Source: Paludibacteraceae bacterium
GTDB taxonomy: Bacteria > Bacteroidota > Bacteroidia > Bacteroidales > Paludibacteraceae
Length of the DNA stretch: 64,000 bases
Assembly (NCBI GenBank): GCA_017517845.1
Contig: JAFWXW010000009.1
Location: forward strand, 1 to 64,000
Direction: 5' to 3'
Positions 8,126 to 16,963 of this stretch are shown here, in pieces (position 1 is the stretch's first letter; each line of letters opens with the position of its first letter). The notes beneath the pieces are model-generated. The model did no database searches, was not told where the DNA came from, and saw only the letters and a list, made by a program, of their open reading frames with translations. Position numbers and translations under genes: made by a program.

Positions 8126-9175
8126 ATCACCCTGATACTGTCGTTGCTGCTTACATCGTGTATGGAGTGGGACTATGGTTACGAAGAGTCTTTTAAAGTT
8201 TCTGATAATGGTCTATTCGTATTGAATGAAGGTAATTTTCAATACGGTAATGCTTCGCTTTCTTTTTATGATCCTGCTGAGGACTCTATATATAATGAGG
8301 TGTTTTTTAGGGCTAATGCAATGAAACTTGGCGACGTGGCACAGTCTATGACTATTCGTAACGGCATAGGTTGGATTGTGGTAAACAATTCTCACGTGGT
8401 GTTTGCAATAAACACATCTACCTTTAAAGAAGTGGGACGCATAACCAACCTTACTTCACCACGTTATATACATTTTGTTTCTGATACCAAAGCATATATC
8501 ACTCAGCTTTGGGATAACCGTATTTTTATTGTTAATCCCAAAAGGTATGAAATTACTGGTTATATACAAGTGCCTAATATGACTATGGAAAGTGGTTCTA
8601 CCGAACAGATGGTGCAAAAAGGCAAATATGTGTATGTAAACTGTTGGTCTTATCAAAATCGTATTATCAAAATTGACACAGAAACAGACAAGGTGGTAGC
8701 AGAATTGGAAGTGGGCATTCAACCTACTTCTGTGGTGCTAGATGCTGAGGGTAAATTGTGGACTATTACCGATGGTGGTTACGAAGGTTCTCCATACGGA
8801 AGTGAAGTTCCGTATCTATATTGTATAAATCCAGAAACCATGACTGTGGAGAGGGAATATCCATTTGAATATGGTGATAGTCCTTCCGAATTGCAACTTA
8901 GTGGTGATGGAAGAACTCTTTATTGGATTAATAATTCTATTTGGCAAATGCCAATAGAGTCCGATTTCTTGCCAGAAAAGCCATTTTTGGAGGATAGAGG
9001 AACCATTTATTATGGTTTGACAGTTTGTCCTAAAACTTCTGATGTGTATGTGGCAGATGCTATAGATTATGTTCAACAGGGCAAAATCTATAGATATGAT
9101 GCTTCTGGATATTTAGTTTCTGAGTTTTATGCAGGTATAATCCCTGGTGCATTTTGTTGGAAAAATGAAAAATAG
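8105..9175 (+). CDS. btuG: BtuG-like (YncE/DUF5074-type) beta-propeller surface lipoprotein
   Basis: The product resembles the DUF5074/YncE-like propellers represented by BtuG, which binds cobamides on the cell surface and hands them to BtuB. Typical pieces are LFVLNEGNFQYGNASLSFYDP, repeated blades with NRIIKIDTETDKVV, and TSVVLDAEGKLWTITDGG. No ATG gives a complete signal. The in-frame stop at 8093 limits the start. ATT at 8105 gives KHLTLHITLILSLLLTSC, a full lipoprotein signal, whereas the first TTG (8144) leaves only MLLTSC. I therefore place the start at ATT 8105, with low certainty. A tandem array covers the site. The downstream receptor gene overlaps the end by 11 bp. Confidence 0.75.
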   Translation: MKHLTLHITLILSLLLTSCMEWDYGYEESFKVSDNGLFVLNEGNFQYGNASLSFYDPAEDSIYNEVFFRANAMKLGDVAQSMTIRNGIGWIVVNNSHVVFAINTSTFKEVGRITNLTSPRYIHFVSDTKAYITQLWDNRIFIVNPKRYEITGYIQVPNMTMESGSTEQMVQKGKYVYVNCWSYQNRIIKIDTETDKVVAELEVGIQPTSVVLDAEGKLWTITDGGYEGSPYGSEVPYLYCINPETMTVEREYPFEYGDSPSELQLSGDGRTLYWINNSIWQMPIESDFLPEKPFLEDRGTIYYGLTVCPKTSDVYVADAIDYVQQGKIYRYDASGYLVSEFYAGIIPGAFCWKNEK

Positions 9176-11219
9176 GATAATAAAAAGCAGTCTTCTAGGA
9201 TTATTCTGGATAATCTTATCTTTTAATCTGTACTCTTCTGATATGCTTAGCAAGGGCATTTCTTTAAACGATGTTACCATTTATGGTAAACGTCCTCTCA
9301 AGGAGATAGGTGTGCAGAAAACTGCTTTCGACTCTACTCAGCTTAAAGAAAATATATCGCTTTCTATGGGTGATGTTTTAACTTATAATTCATCACTTTA
9401 TGTAAAAAACTACGGTAGAGCAACCCTTTCAACAGTGTCTTTTAGAGGCACTTCTCCGTCGCATACTCAGGTAACATGGAACGGAATGAAAATGAACAAC
9501 CCAATGTTGGGCAGTACAGACTTTTCTATGATTCCTTCGTACTTTATAGATGACGCTTCTCTGTTTCATGGAACATCTTCTGTGAACCAAACAGGGGGCG
9601 GCTTAGGTGGACTGGTCAGTATGACCACGAAACCTGCCAATGCTCATGGTTTCGGTCTTCAATATATCCAGGGCATTGGGTCTTTTAGCAGTTATGATGA
9701 ATTTCTGCGTTTGACATACGGCGATGAGCATTGGCAGGTTTCAACACGTGCCGTGTTGTCCACCTCGCCGAACAACTACGAGTACCGTAATCACGACAAA
9801 AAAGAAAATGTCTATGATGAAAACATGAATATCATAGACCAATATTACCCAATAGAAGAAAATAAAAGTGGGGCATACAAAGACTTTCACTTCCTGCAAG
9901 AAGCATATTACAACACTGGTACAGGACATAAATTTGGCTTAAATGCATGGTATTTGCAGTCGAAACGTGAACTCCCTATGCTTACCACAGACTATGCAGA
10001 AGATACTAGTTTTGAAAACTATCAGCGTGAGCAAACCTTTAGAGGTGTCTTATCATACGATTTCTTAAAGAATTCATGGAAAGCGGCTGCCAAGGCAGGC
10101 TATGTATATACCTATATGGCATACGACTACAAACGCGATATAGGCAATGGTACTATGGCATCTATGACCGAGTCTAGAAGCAAAATTAATACTGCATACG
10201 TGCAAGCAGATGGTGAATATTACATAGGTCAGCAATGGTTATTTTCTGCAAATGTGGCTTTTTATCAGCATTTTGTAGAGAGTAGAGACAAAAACATAAT
10301 AAAAGTAGATGGAAACACTGCCATTGTGGGTTACAAAAAAGCAAGAACAGAGCTTTCTGGAGCAATTTCTGTGAAGTGGCAACCTATAGACCATTTGGGA
10401 ATGTCCCTTACACTCAGAGAAGAAATGTTTGGAACAGATTGGTCTCCAATTATTCCTGCGTTTTTTATAGATGGCATACTTTGGCCACGTATCAACCTTA
10501 CAGCAAAGGCTTCTGTGTCTAGAAACTTCCGTTTCCCATCGCTTAACGACCTATATTTTCAGCCAGGAGGCAACCCAAATCTTAAAAAAGAAAGTGGTTG
10601 GACCTACGATGCTGGACTTGCATTCAAGGTGGGTCGTGAAGAACTTTATGACCTCTCTGGTGGCATTACATGGTTTGATTCTTACGTGAATGATTGGATT
10701 ATTTGGTTACCCACTACCAAAGGTTTCTTTTCTCCCAAAAATATAAAAGATGTTCATGCCTACGGTGTGGAACTTAATGCAAATTCCACATTTTATTGGG
10801 CAAAAAACTGGAGTTTATCTCTTAATGGTACTTTCTCTTGGACTCCCTCAATAAACAATGGTGAACCAATGTCTCCTGCCGATCAATCTGTTGGCAAACA
10901 ATTGCCATACGTTCCTTTGTATTCTGCCACAGTAAATGGAAAAATTACATATAAGTCCTTTTCTTTTATGTATAAATGGTGTTATTATAGTGAGCGTTAC
11001 ACCATGTCTAGTAATGACCTCACTCTTACAGGTAAGTTGCCAACATATTTTATGAGTAATATTACTATAGAAAAGTTGTTAAAATTTAGTTGGTCTGATA
11101 TTTCTTTAAAGTTTAACATTAACAACTTATTCAATGAAGAATATCTGTCTGTACTTTCTCGTCCCATGCCAGGGATTAATTTTCAGTTATTCATAGGTAT
11201 TACCCCTCACTTTTATTAG
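9165..11219 (+). CDS. btuB: BtuB-like TonB-dependent outer-membrane cobamide receptor
   Basis: Outer-membrane receptor that would import B12 or related cobamides using TonB energy. The start at ATG 9165 gives a signal peptide (MKNRIIKSSLLGLFWIILSF); the GTG at 9147 only adds MHFVGK. The plug domain (about 35-150) contains VSFRGTSPSHTQVTWNGMKM and GGGLGGLVSM, both typical of TonB-dependent plugs. The remaining about 530 residues are barrel strands, ending in the aromatic IGITPHFY expected of a last beta-strand. The B12 assignment rests on the upstream cobalamin riboswitch and the adjacent BtuG-like gene. No inner-membrane BtuFCD genes are nearby. It is the last gene of the locus; a composite repeat follows. 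Confidence 0.88.
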   Translation: MKNRIIKSSLLGLFWIILSFNLYSSDMLSKGISLNDVTIYGKRPLKEIGVQKTAFDSTQLKENISLSMGDVLTYNSSLYVKNYGRATLSTVSFRGTSPSHTQVTWNGMKMNNPMLGSTDFSMIPSYFIDDASLFHGTSSVNQTGGGLGGLVSMTTKPANAHGFGLQYIQGIGSFSSYDEFLRLTYGDEHWQVSTRAVLSTSPNNYEYRNHDKKENVYDENMNIIDQYYPIEENKSGAYKDFHFLQEAYYNTGTGHKFGLNAWYLQSKRELPMLTTDYAEDTSFENYQREQTFRGVLSYDFLKNSWKAAAKAGYVYTYMAYDYKRDIGNGTMASMTESRSKINTAYVQADGEYYIGQQWLFSANVAFYQHFVESRDKNIIKVDGNTAIVGYKKARTELSGAISVKWQPIDHLGMSLTLREEMFGTDWSPIIPAFFIDGILWPRINLTAKASVSRNFRFPSLNDLYFQPGGNPNLKKESGWTYDAGLAFKVGREELYDLSGGITWFDSYVNDWIIWLPTTKGFFSPKNIKDVHAYGVELNANSTFYWAKNWSLSLNGTFSWTPSINNGEPMSPADQSVGKQLPYVPLYSATVNGKITYKSFSFMYKWCYYSERYTMSSNDLTLTGKLPTYFMSNITIEKLLKFSWSDISLKFNINNLFNEEYLSVLSRPMPGINFQLFIGITPHFY

Positions 11220-11221
11220 AA

Positions 11222-11366
11222 GTTGAATAAAAAGCGTACTTCTAACTTCTAATTACTCGCTTCGCTCGTGATTTTTGGCTGCACCTCGGCAAATTAAGTA
11301 AACTTATTTGCACTCGGTTTGCACAAAAATTCCTAACTCCTAATTCCTAACTCCTAATTCCTAACT
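11222..11366 (-). repeat. Composite intergenic repeat, copy 2 (between convergent btuB and dapL)
   Basis: Read from the dapL end (minus strand), the dapL stop codon TAG runs directly into TTAGGAATTAGGAG units. The tail follows: TGTGCAAACCGAGTGC, an AAGTTTACTTAA part, a CCGAGGTGCAGCC core and ATCACGAGCGAAGCGAGTAA. Confidence 0.85.
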
Positions 11367-12594
11367 AAATCCACTTTGAAATGCGTTGCATCGCTTCTGT
11401 AGTGTTTTCGCGAGAGTTGAAGCCAGTGAGACGGAAGTAACCTTCACCCATTAAGCCGAAGCCTGCACCAGGTGTGCAAACCACATTTATATCATAAAGA
11501 AGTTCTTGGAAAAATTTCCATGAAGTGGTGTGATGAGGAGTTTTTACCCATACATGAGGAGAATTGACCCCGCCATATACAGAGAAACCGCATTTTGTAA
11601 GTTCTTCTCTAATAATTTTTGCATTGGTCAAGTAATAAGAAACCATTTCTTTTACCTCTTGCATTCCCTCTGGTGAGTAAAGTGCCTCTGCACCTTTTTG
11701 AATAACGTATGATGTACCATTATAATAGGTGGTATTGCGTTGCCACCAAAGTTTGTTCACTTCTATTGCGTTACCATATAGGGTGAAACCAATAATTTCG
11801 TGAGGAACTACTGTGTATGAACATCTAAGTCCTGTGAAACCAGCCGTTTTGGAATAACTTCTAATTTCTATAGCACATTTTTTTGCTCCCTTGATTTCGT
11901 AAATGGAGTGGGGAATATTCTTTTCTGTGATATATGAAAAATATGCTCCGTCGTATATGATAATGGCATGGTTTTCTAGAGCATAATCCACCCATTTTTT
12001 TAATTCGGCTTTGGTAAGTGCAATGCCAGTAGGGTTATTGGGATAACACAAATATATTATATCCACCTTTTCTTTGGGCAGTTCTGGAACGAAATTGTTT
12101 TTTGAAGAACATGGAATATAAACTATATTACTCCAAAGATTGTTGTCTGTAAGATAACCAGAGCGTCCGCCCATGATGGCTGCATTTTCATAAACAGGAT
12201 ATACAGGATCTGTAATGCCTATAATATTATCCCTACCAAAAATATGCCCTATATTACCAACATCAGACTTAGAACCGTCACTAATAAAAATCTCATCGTG
12301 ATTTAGAGTTACGCCACGAGGTGCATAGTCATATTTAATAATGCAGTTTTTCAGAAAATTGTATCCAGTTTCTGGTCCGTAACCTTTAAAAGTTTTTGGG
12401 TCTGACAATTCTTCTACTGCACTCTTCATTGCCTTTAGGGCAGAAGCAGGAATGGGTTGTGAAACATCGCCCAACCCCAAACTAATCACGTTAGCTTTGG
12501 GATTGATTATTTTGTGAGCATTAACCTTTTGTTGGATTTCATTAAAGAAATAATACTCCGGAAGTTTCAAATAGTTTTCATTTATTAGTGCCAT
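11365..12594 (-). CDS. dapL: LL-diaminopimelate aminotransferase
   Basis: Converts tetrahydrodipicolinate to LL-diaminopimelate in one step, the aminotransferase route to lysine and peptidoglycan precursors used by Bacteroidota. I chose ATG 12594 (MALINENYLKLPEYYFF), which matches the family N-terminus and gives 409 residues, the normal length; the upstream in-frame start adds only MYFST. It is a fold-type I PLP enzyme: the Schiff-base lysine is in SYSKTAGFTG, the phosphate-binding Ser/Lys are in ISDGSKSDVGN, and YPNNPTG and the C-terminal FRLTGFNSREN arginine are present. The TAG stop merges with the TTAGGAA units of the downstream repeat. fabD is divergent, 139 bp away. Confidence 0.93.
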   Translation of the reverse strand: MALINENYLKLPEYYFFNEIQQKVNAHKIINPKANVISLGLGDVSQPIPASALKAMKSAVEELSDPKTFKGYGPETGYNFLKNCIIKYDYAPRGVTLNHDEIFISDGSKSDVGNIGHIFGRDNIIGITDPVYPVYENAAIMGGRSGYLTDNNLWSNIVYIPCSSKNNFVPELPKEKVDIIYLCYPNNPTGIALTKAELKKWVDYALENHAIIIYDGAYFSYITEKNIPHSIYEIKGAKKCAIEIRSYSKTAGFTGLRCSYTVVPHEIIGFTLYGNAIEVNKLWWQRNTTYYNGTSYVIQKGAEALYSPEGMQEVKEMVSYYLTNAKIIREELTKCGFSVYGGVNSPHVWVKTPHHTTSWKFFQELLYDINVVCTPGAGFGLMGEGYFRLTGFNSRENTTEAMQRISKWI

Positions 12595-12610
12595 AGTAGA
12601 AAAATACACG

Positions 12611-12618
12611 CAAAATTA
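12611..12618 (-). promoter_or_regulatory. Probable dapL -7 element
   Basis: TAATTTTG on the minus strand, 17 bp before the chosen start. No clear -33 TTG at proper spacing. Confidence 0.4.
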
Positions 12619-12671
12619 AAGAAAAATGCACTATTTTGAAAGAGAAAGCATATATTTTCATAAAAATAACG

Positions 12672-12679
12672 TAATTTTG
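12672..12679 (+). promoter_or_regulatory. Probable fabD -7 element
   Basis: TAATTTTG on the plus strand, 54 bp before the fabD start. The -33 TTG is not obvious. Confidence 0.4.
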
Positions 12680-12733
12680 TAGCTGAAAAACATAAAAATC
12701 AATGTTTTTAAGTAAAACTAATAAAGAACAATT

Positions 12734-13624
12734 ATGAAAAAAGCTTATGTATTCCCTGGTCAGGGTGCTCAATTCGTAGGAATGGGTAAGGACATGTATG
12801 AGAACTCTGAATTAGCAAAAGAACTTTTTGAAAAAGCTAACGAAGTGTTAGGTTTCCGTATCACAGATTTGATGTTTGATGGTACAGACGAAGACCTACG
12901 TCAAACTAAAGTAACTCAACCAGCAGTATTTTTACATTCTGTGATTTTGACTAAAACCAATGCTGATAAATTCACCCCAAGTATGGTTGCAGGTCACTCA
13001 TTAGGTGAGTTTTCTGCTTTAGTTGCAGCTGGTGCATTAGACTTTGAGGATGGTCTTAGATTGGTTTCTAAACGTGCTATGGCAATGCAAAAAGCATGTG
13101 AAGCTGCTCCTTCTACTATGGCAGCTATCATTGGTCTTGCAGACGAAGTGGTCGAAGAAATTTGTGCATCTATAGATGGTGTAGTAGTGCCTGCAAACTA
13201 CAACTGTCCAGGACAATTGGTTATTTCTGGTACTCACGAAGCTATCGACATTGCTTGCGAAAAACTTACAGAAGCAGGTGCACTTCGTGCTATTAAACTA
13301 TCAGTTGGCGGTGCATTCCACTCTCCACTTATGGACCCTGCAAGAGAAGAATTAGCTGCAGCTATAGAACAAACTACATTTAAAACTCCTATTTGTCCTA
13401 TTTATCAAAATGTAAGCACAAAAGGTGAAACAGATCCAGAAGTGATTAAGAAAAACTTAGTTGCTCAACTTACTGCTCCTGTAAAATGGACTCAATCTGT
13501 GCAAAACATGATTGCTGACGGTGCAGAACAAGTGGTAGAATGTGGACCTGGAACTGTGCTTCAAGGTCTTATGAGAAAGATTAACAAAGCAGTAAAAGGT
13601 ATTTCTATCGAAAACCTAGAATAA
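12734..13624 (+). CDS. fabD: Malonyl-CoA:ACP transacylase
   Basis: Transfers malonyl from CoA to acyl carrier protein for fatty-acid elongation in the cytoplasm. The 296-residue length is usual. The nucleophile elbow GHSLGE (serine at about residue 89) and the N-terminal PGQGAQ motif are present. So is the catalytic histidine region GGAFHSPLM (about 196-203). It is monocistronic: divergent from dapL and followed by a terminator at 13646-13680. Confidence 0.94.
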   Translation: MKKAYVFPGQGAQFVGMGKDMYENSELAKELFEKANEVLGFRITDLMFDGTDEDLRQTKVTQPAVFLHSVILTKTNADKFTPSMVAGHSLGEFSALVAAGALDFEDGLRLVSKRAMAMQKACEAAPSTMAAIIGLADEVVEEICASIDGVVVPANYNCPGQLVISGTHEAIDIACEKLTEAGALRAIKLSVGGAFHSPLMDPAREELAAAIEQTTFKTPICPIYQNVSTKGETDPEVIKKNLVAQLTAPVKWTQSVQNMIADGAEQVVECGPGTVLQGLMRKINKAVKGISIENLE

Positions 13625-13645
13625 AATTTAACAAAATATTCACTA

Positions 13646-13680
13646 AAAAGCCTTGTAGAGAAAATCTATAAGGCTTTTTT
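13646..13680 (+). terminator. Terminator after fabD
   Basis: AAAAAGCCTTGTAGA pairs with TCTATAAGGCTTTTT (one mismatch), ending in a T run. Confidence 0.88.
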
Positions 13681-13681
13681 A

Positions 13682-13711
13682 TTGTGTTTTACTTTATTTA
13701 ACGTAACTTTG
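13682..13711 (+). promoter_or_regulatory. Promoter of the PKD/PorP operon
   Basis: TTG at 13682-13684, a 19-bp spacer and TAACTTTG at 13704-13711 lie 21 bp before the start codon. The leader is therefore very short. Confidence 0.6.
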
Positions 13712-13732
13712 TAATCAACCTTAAAAAATATT

Positions 13733-16700
13733 ATGAATTTACGTAAACTTTTATTTTTATTACTTTCCTTATATCTGTCTCTACAACTCTCTTTTTCGGC
13801 GACAGATAATCCAGAAGCACCAAACTTAAATTTTTCCAAAGGAGATTTCACTGGTTGGAAAAGATATTTTGGTGAGTTTTATGCTGTAGATCAAGCAGGT
13901 AGTAGTTATGAATATAGATGGACAGAAGTAGAAAATACTGGAAAAAGAATAGAGATAGTGCAGACTGTAGATGAACAAGACCCAATTGTTGCTTGTTCAA
14001 ATCTTTATACAAATCCATTTGATGGTTCTGTTGTGGTTAGGGTAGGAGAACCATTAAAAGCAGAAGGGATGGTTAATAGTTCTGCCTCATGCTCAGATAG
14101 GTGGCGTAATCAAAGAGGTGCAGCAGCAGAAAAGATTTCATATACATACACAGTTGGACCAAACTCTAATATTCTTAATTATAATTTTGCTACAGTATTA
14201 CAAATTCCAGTAAGAGGTGGTTCTACCCATTTTGGAGACGAATTCCCATATTTTGGTATTAAAATTGATGTGAAAGACCCTACTACAGGGAATTACTATT
14301 TAGTCCCATGTGGTGCTTATAATACTATAGCAAATGAAACTTCTAATACTCTATTATTAAACAAAGATTTTAATGAGTGTCCTGCTAGTAATGCAAAACA
14401 TGCTGCAGGGGATTATGTATATCGTCCTTGGACTGCAGGTACTATAGATTTAAGAAATTATGAAGGATATGAAGTTACTATATCTGTAATTACCCATGAC
14501 TGTATTGTAGAATGTAATGGTTATCCTGTTGCAGGTGGACATGAAGCTTATGGATACTTCCGTGCTGAGGCCACTAAACTGGATTTAACTTCTGTGAGTT
14601 GTGGGGTAGATGATGCTATGATTATTGCTCCAGAAGGTTATCCAAAATATAAATGGACTCGTAGTGATGGCAGAAATTCTGATGGTATAATAGTTACAGA
14701 ACCAAACAGAATTACCATTCCACGATCTACTATGGTGAATGGTTTAGTATATAAATGTGAAATTTCTGATGAATTGGGCTGTGCCAATATAGATTTAACT
14801 ACAGTATTGGACCCTGTAGATGTTGAGTCCAATTTTGGTTACACCAATCATTGTTTCGGCGAAGTTCATTTTGATAATATTTCAACAATAAATGGCGATG
14901 AACTAGATTCATATAGTTGGGACTTTTCTGATGGAGGATATTCTACAGATGAAAATCCTGTTCACATATTTGATAGCCCAGGAGATTATAATGTAAGTCT
15001 TACCACAGTTTCCAAAAAGGGTTGTTCGCACACTATAACCAAACAAGTTTCTGTAAGATATTTCCCAAAATTGGCTATTAGTGAATTAGACCCTATTTGC
15101 AAAGATAAATCATTTACACTAGATGTAGAAGGAGCAGAAGATGGTTCTACATTTAGGTGGTACACCGATACCGAAGATAATATTTCTACAGATTCACATT
15201 TAACCACTTCTGCTAGTGAAACTACTTTATATTATGTAGAGACCAAAGATACTCATGGTTGTGTGTATAATGCTCAAAAAACTGTTGTAGTTAAAACTCC
15301 TCCTGTAATAAGCATAGATGGACCAGATTTAATATGTGGTGGGTCTTCTACCATTTTAACAGCGTCTGGAGCTAATAGTTTCCAATGGTTGGGAACAGAA
15401 GAAACTGCAAGCAATATAATAGTATCTCCAGTTACAGAGCAAACCTATAAGGTAATAGGAACTGATGTTTTTGGGTGTATAGCAGAGGCAGAGCATACTG
15501 TAAAGGTATTGCCTAGACCAAATGTGAATGTGTTGGGTGATGAGGTTATTTGTAATGGTGGTAGTGTGAAATGGCAATTGTCTGGTGCAGAAACATATTA
15601 TTGGAGTGATGGTAGTAATGAGGCAGAACGCACTATTACTCAAGCAGGTACTTATATTATCAAAGGTGTAGATGCTAATAATTGTGAGTCATTGCCTGTA
15701 GAAAAGACGTTGATAGAGAGTAAATCACCTGTCATAGAATATAGTGGTATCACAGAAGCATGTTTGGGTGAAGAATATATGGTAAATCTAACATCTGATA
15801 TTGTGGGAACAGAATATTTATGGTTAGATGACAATACCACTGGAAATAGAAAAGATATACTTGTAGAAAGTGATTTGATTCTTAGTGTTCAGGGCAAAAG
15901 TCCATTAGGTTGTGAGTCTGTTATTCAAGTAAATTTAAAGGCTAAGCCAACGCCAATAGTTTATATTTCTGGTCCTAAATCTATTTGTGCAAGTAGTGAA
16001 CAACCTATTACACTTACAGTAAATGCTAGTGAAGAAACTACAAATCTATGGAACACAGGTGAAAATACCAAAGATATACAAGTGAAACCAAATGTCAATA
16101 CCATATATTCTGTAGAGGCTATGTCTGCTAGTGGTTGTAAAGGTGTTGCTACATACGATGTTGCTGTTCTACCTATTCCAAATGTTGAATTAAAACTAGA
16201 AGATTATAGTGTATGTCCAGGAGAAGACGATGTAAAATTGGAGTTATTAGCTTCTGGTGCTGTGAGTTATAAATGGGACTCCGATGCAGTAAACGAAGAA
16301 ATCTCCAATAATCTTTCTTCTACACTAAAAACTTCTGCACAACTTCCTATCAAAATTAAAGTATTTGGAACAGATGAAAATGGTTGTATGGCAGAAAATT
16401 CTATAGAAATAAAGGATTTACCAGAACCCATATTTGCATATCATGTAGAACCCAATTTTATAGAAAAGGGTAGAACAGAGGTACGTTTCTCTGGTATGGA
16501 ACCATATAAAGATGCCACATGGTATTGGGATTTTGGTGATGGATCTTCTGTAGATACTTCAAAAAATACAAGTCACAATTATGATTTATCTCATTTAGAT
16601 GATTCTTATACAGTTTCTGTAACTGCTATTGACAAGTATAATTGTACGTTTAAAGCTGAGGTGCCAATTTATATTTGGCGTGAGGTGTGGGCTCCAGATG

Positions 16701-16963
16701 CGTTTACTCCCAATGGTGATGGATTAAATGATGAGTTTAAGTTTTTTGCAAATGAATTGATTAAGGAGTTTAAATTTTATATTTATGACCGTATAGGCAA
16801 TATAATCTTTGAAGGGAATTCGGCAGAAGACACTTGGGACGGTTATCACAACGGAAAACTTTGCCCTTGGGGTGTGTATGGTTGGGTAGTGGATTATAAG
16901 GCAGAAATGGACGGAGTAGAAAAAATAGGTTCTTCTCGTGGTATGGTTTCTATAATACGATGA
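13733..16963 (+). CDS. Giant secreted PKD-domain protein with T9SS type B (gliding-motility) C-terminal domain
   Basis: The 1076-residue extracellular protein has a signal peptide (MNLRKLLFLLLSLYLSLQLSFS). Its middle is built from PKD and Ig-like units; two clear PKD domains show SYSWDFSDGGYSTDENPVHIF (about 395-415) and WYWDFGDGSS (about 930). Many units carry paired cysteines and Trp. The last about 90 residues (WAPDAFTPNGDGLNDEF ... YDRIGNIIFEG ... WDGYHNGK) are a type B T9SS C-terminal domain. Type B substrates are typically encoded beside a PorP/SprF-family protein that assists their surface attachment, and that gene follows with an ATGA overlap. The ligand is unknown. Confidence 0.88.
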   Translation: MNLRKLLFLLLSLYLSLQLSFSATDNPEAPNLNFSKGDFTGWKRYFGEFYAVDQAGSSYEYRWTEVENTGKRIEIVQTVDEQDPIVACSNLYTNPFDGSVVVRVGEPLKAEGMVNSSASCSDRWRNQRGAAAEKISYTYTVGPNSNILNYNFATVLQIPVRGGSTHFGDEFPYFGIKIDVKDPTTGNYYLVPCGAYNTIANETSNTLLLNKDFNECPASNAKHAAGDYVYRPWTAGTIDLRNYEGYEVTISVITHDCIVECNGYPVAGGHEAYGYFRAEATKLDLTSVSCGVDDAMIIAPEGYPKYKWTRSDGRNSDGIIVTEPNRITIPRSTMVNGLVYKCEISDELGCANIDLTTVLDPVDVESNFGYTNHCFGEVHFDNISTINGDELDSYSWDFSDGGYSTDENPVHIFDSPGDYNVSLTTVSKKGCSHTITKQVSVRYFPKLAISELDPICKDKSFTLDVEGAEDGSTFRWYTDTEDNISTDSHLTTSASETTLYYVETKDTHGCVYNAQKTVVVKTPPVISIDGPDLICGGSSTILTASGANSFQWLGTEETASNIIVSPVTEQTYKVIGTDVFGCIAEAEHTVKVLPRPNVNVLGDEVICNGGSVKWQLSGAETYYWSDGSNEAERTITQAGTYIIKGVDANNCESLPVEKTLIESKSPVIEYSGITEACLGEEYMVNLTSDIVGTEYLWLDDNTTGNRKDILVESDLILSVQGKSPLGCESVIQVNLKAKPTPIVYISGPKSICASSEQPITLTVNASEETTNLWNTGENTKDIQVKPNVNTIYSVEAMSASGCKGVATYDVAVLPIPNVELKLEDYSVCPGEDDVKLELLASGAVSYKWDSDAVNEEISNNLSSTLKTSAQLPIKIKVFGTDENGCMAENSIEIKDLPEPIFAYHVEPNFIEKGRTEVRFSGMEPYKDATWYWDFGDGSSVDTSKNTSHNYDLSHLDDSYTVSVTAIDKYNCTFKAEVPIYIWREVWAPDAFTPNGDGLNDEFKFFANELIKEFKFYIYDRIGNIIFEGNSAEDTWDGYHNGKLCPWGVYGWVVDYKAEMDGVEKIGSSRGMVSIIR

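Noticed and set aside
5449..11219. The B12 locus as a polysaccharide-utilisation locus
   Set aside because: No SusD-like gene or glycosidase is present, and the riboswitch and propeller/receptor pair point to cobamides.
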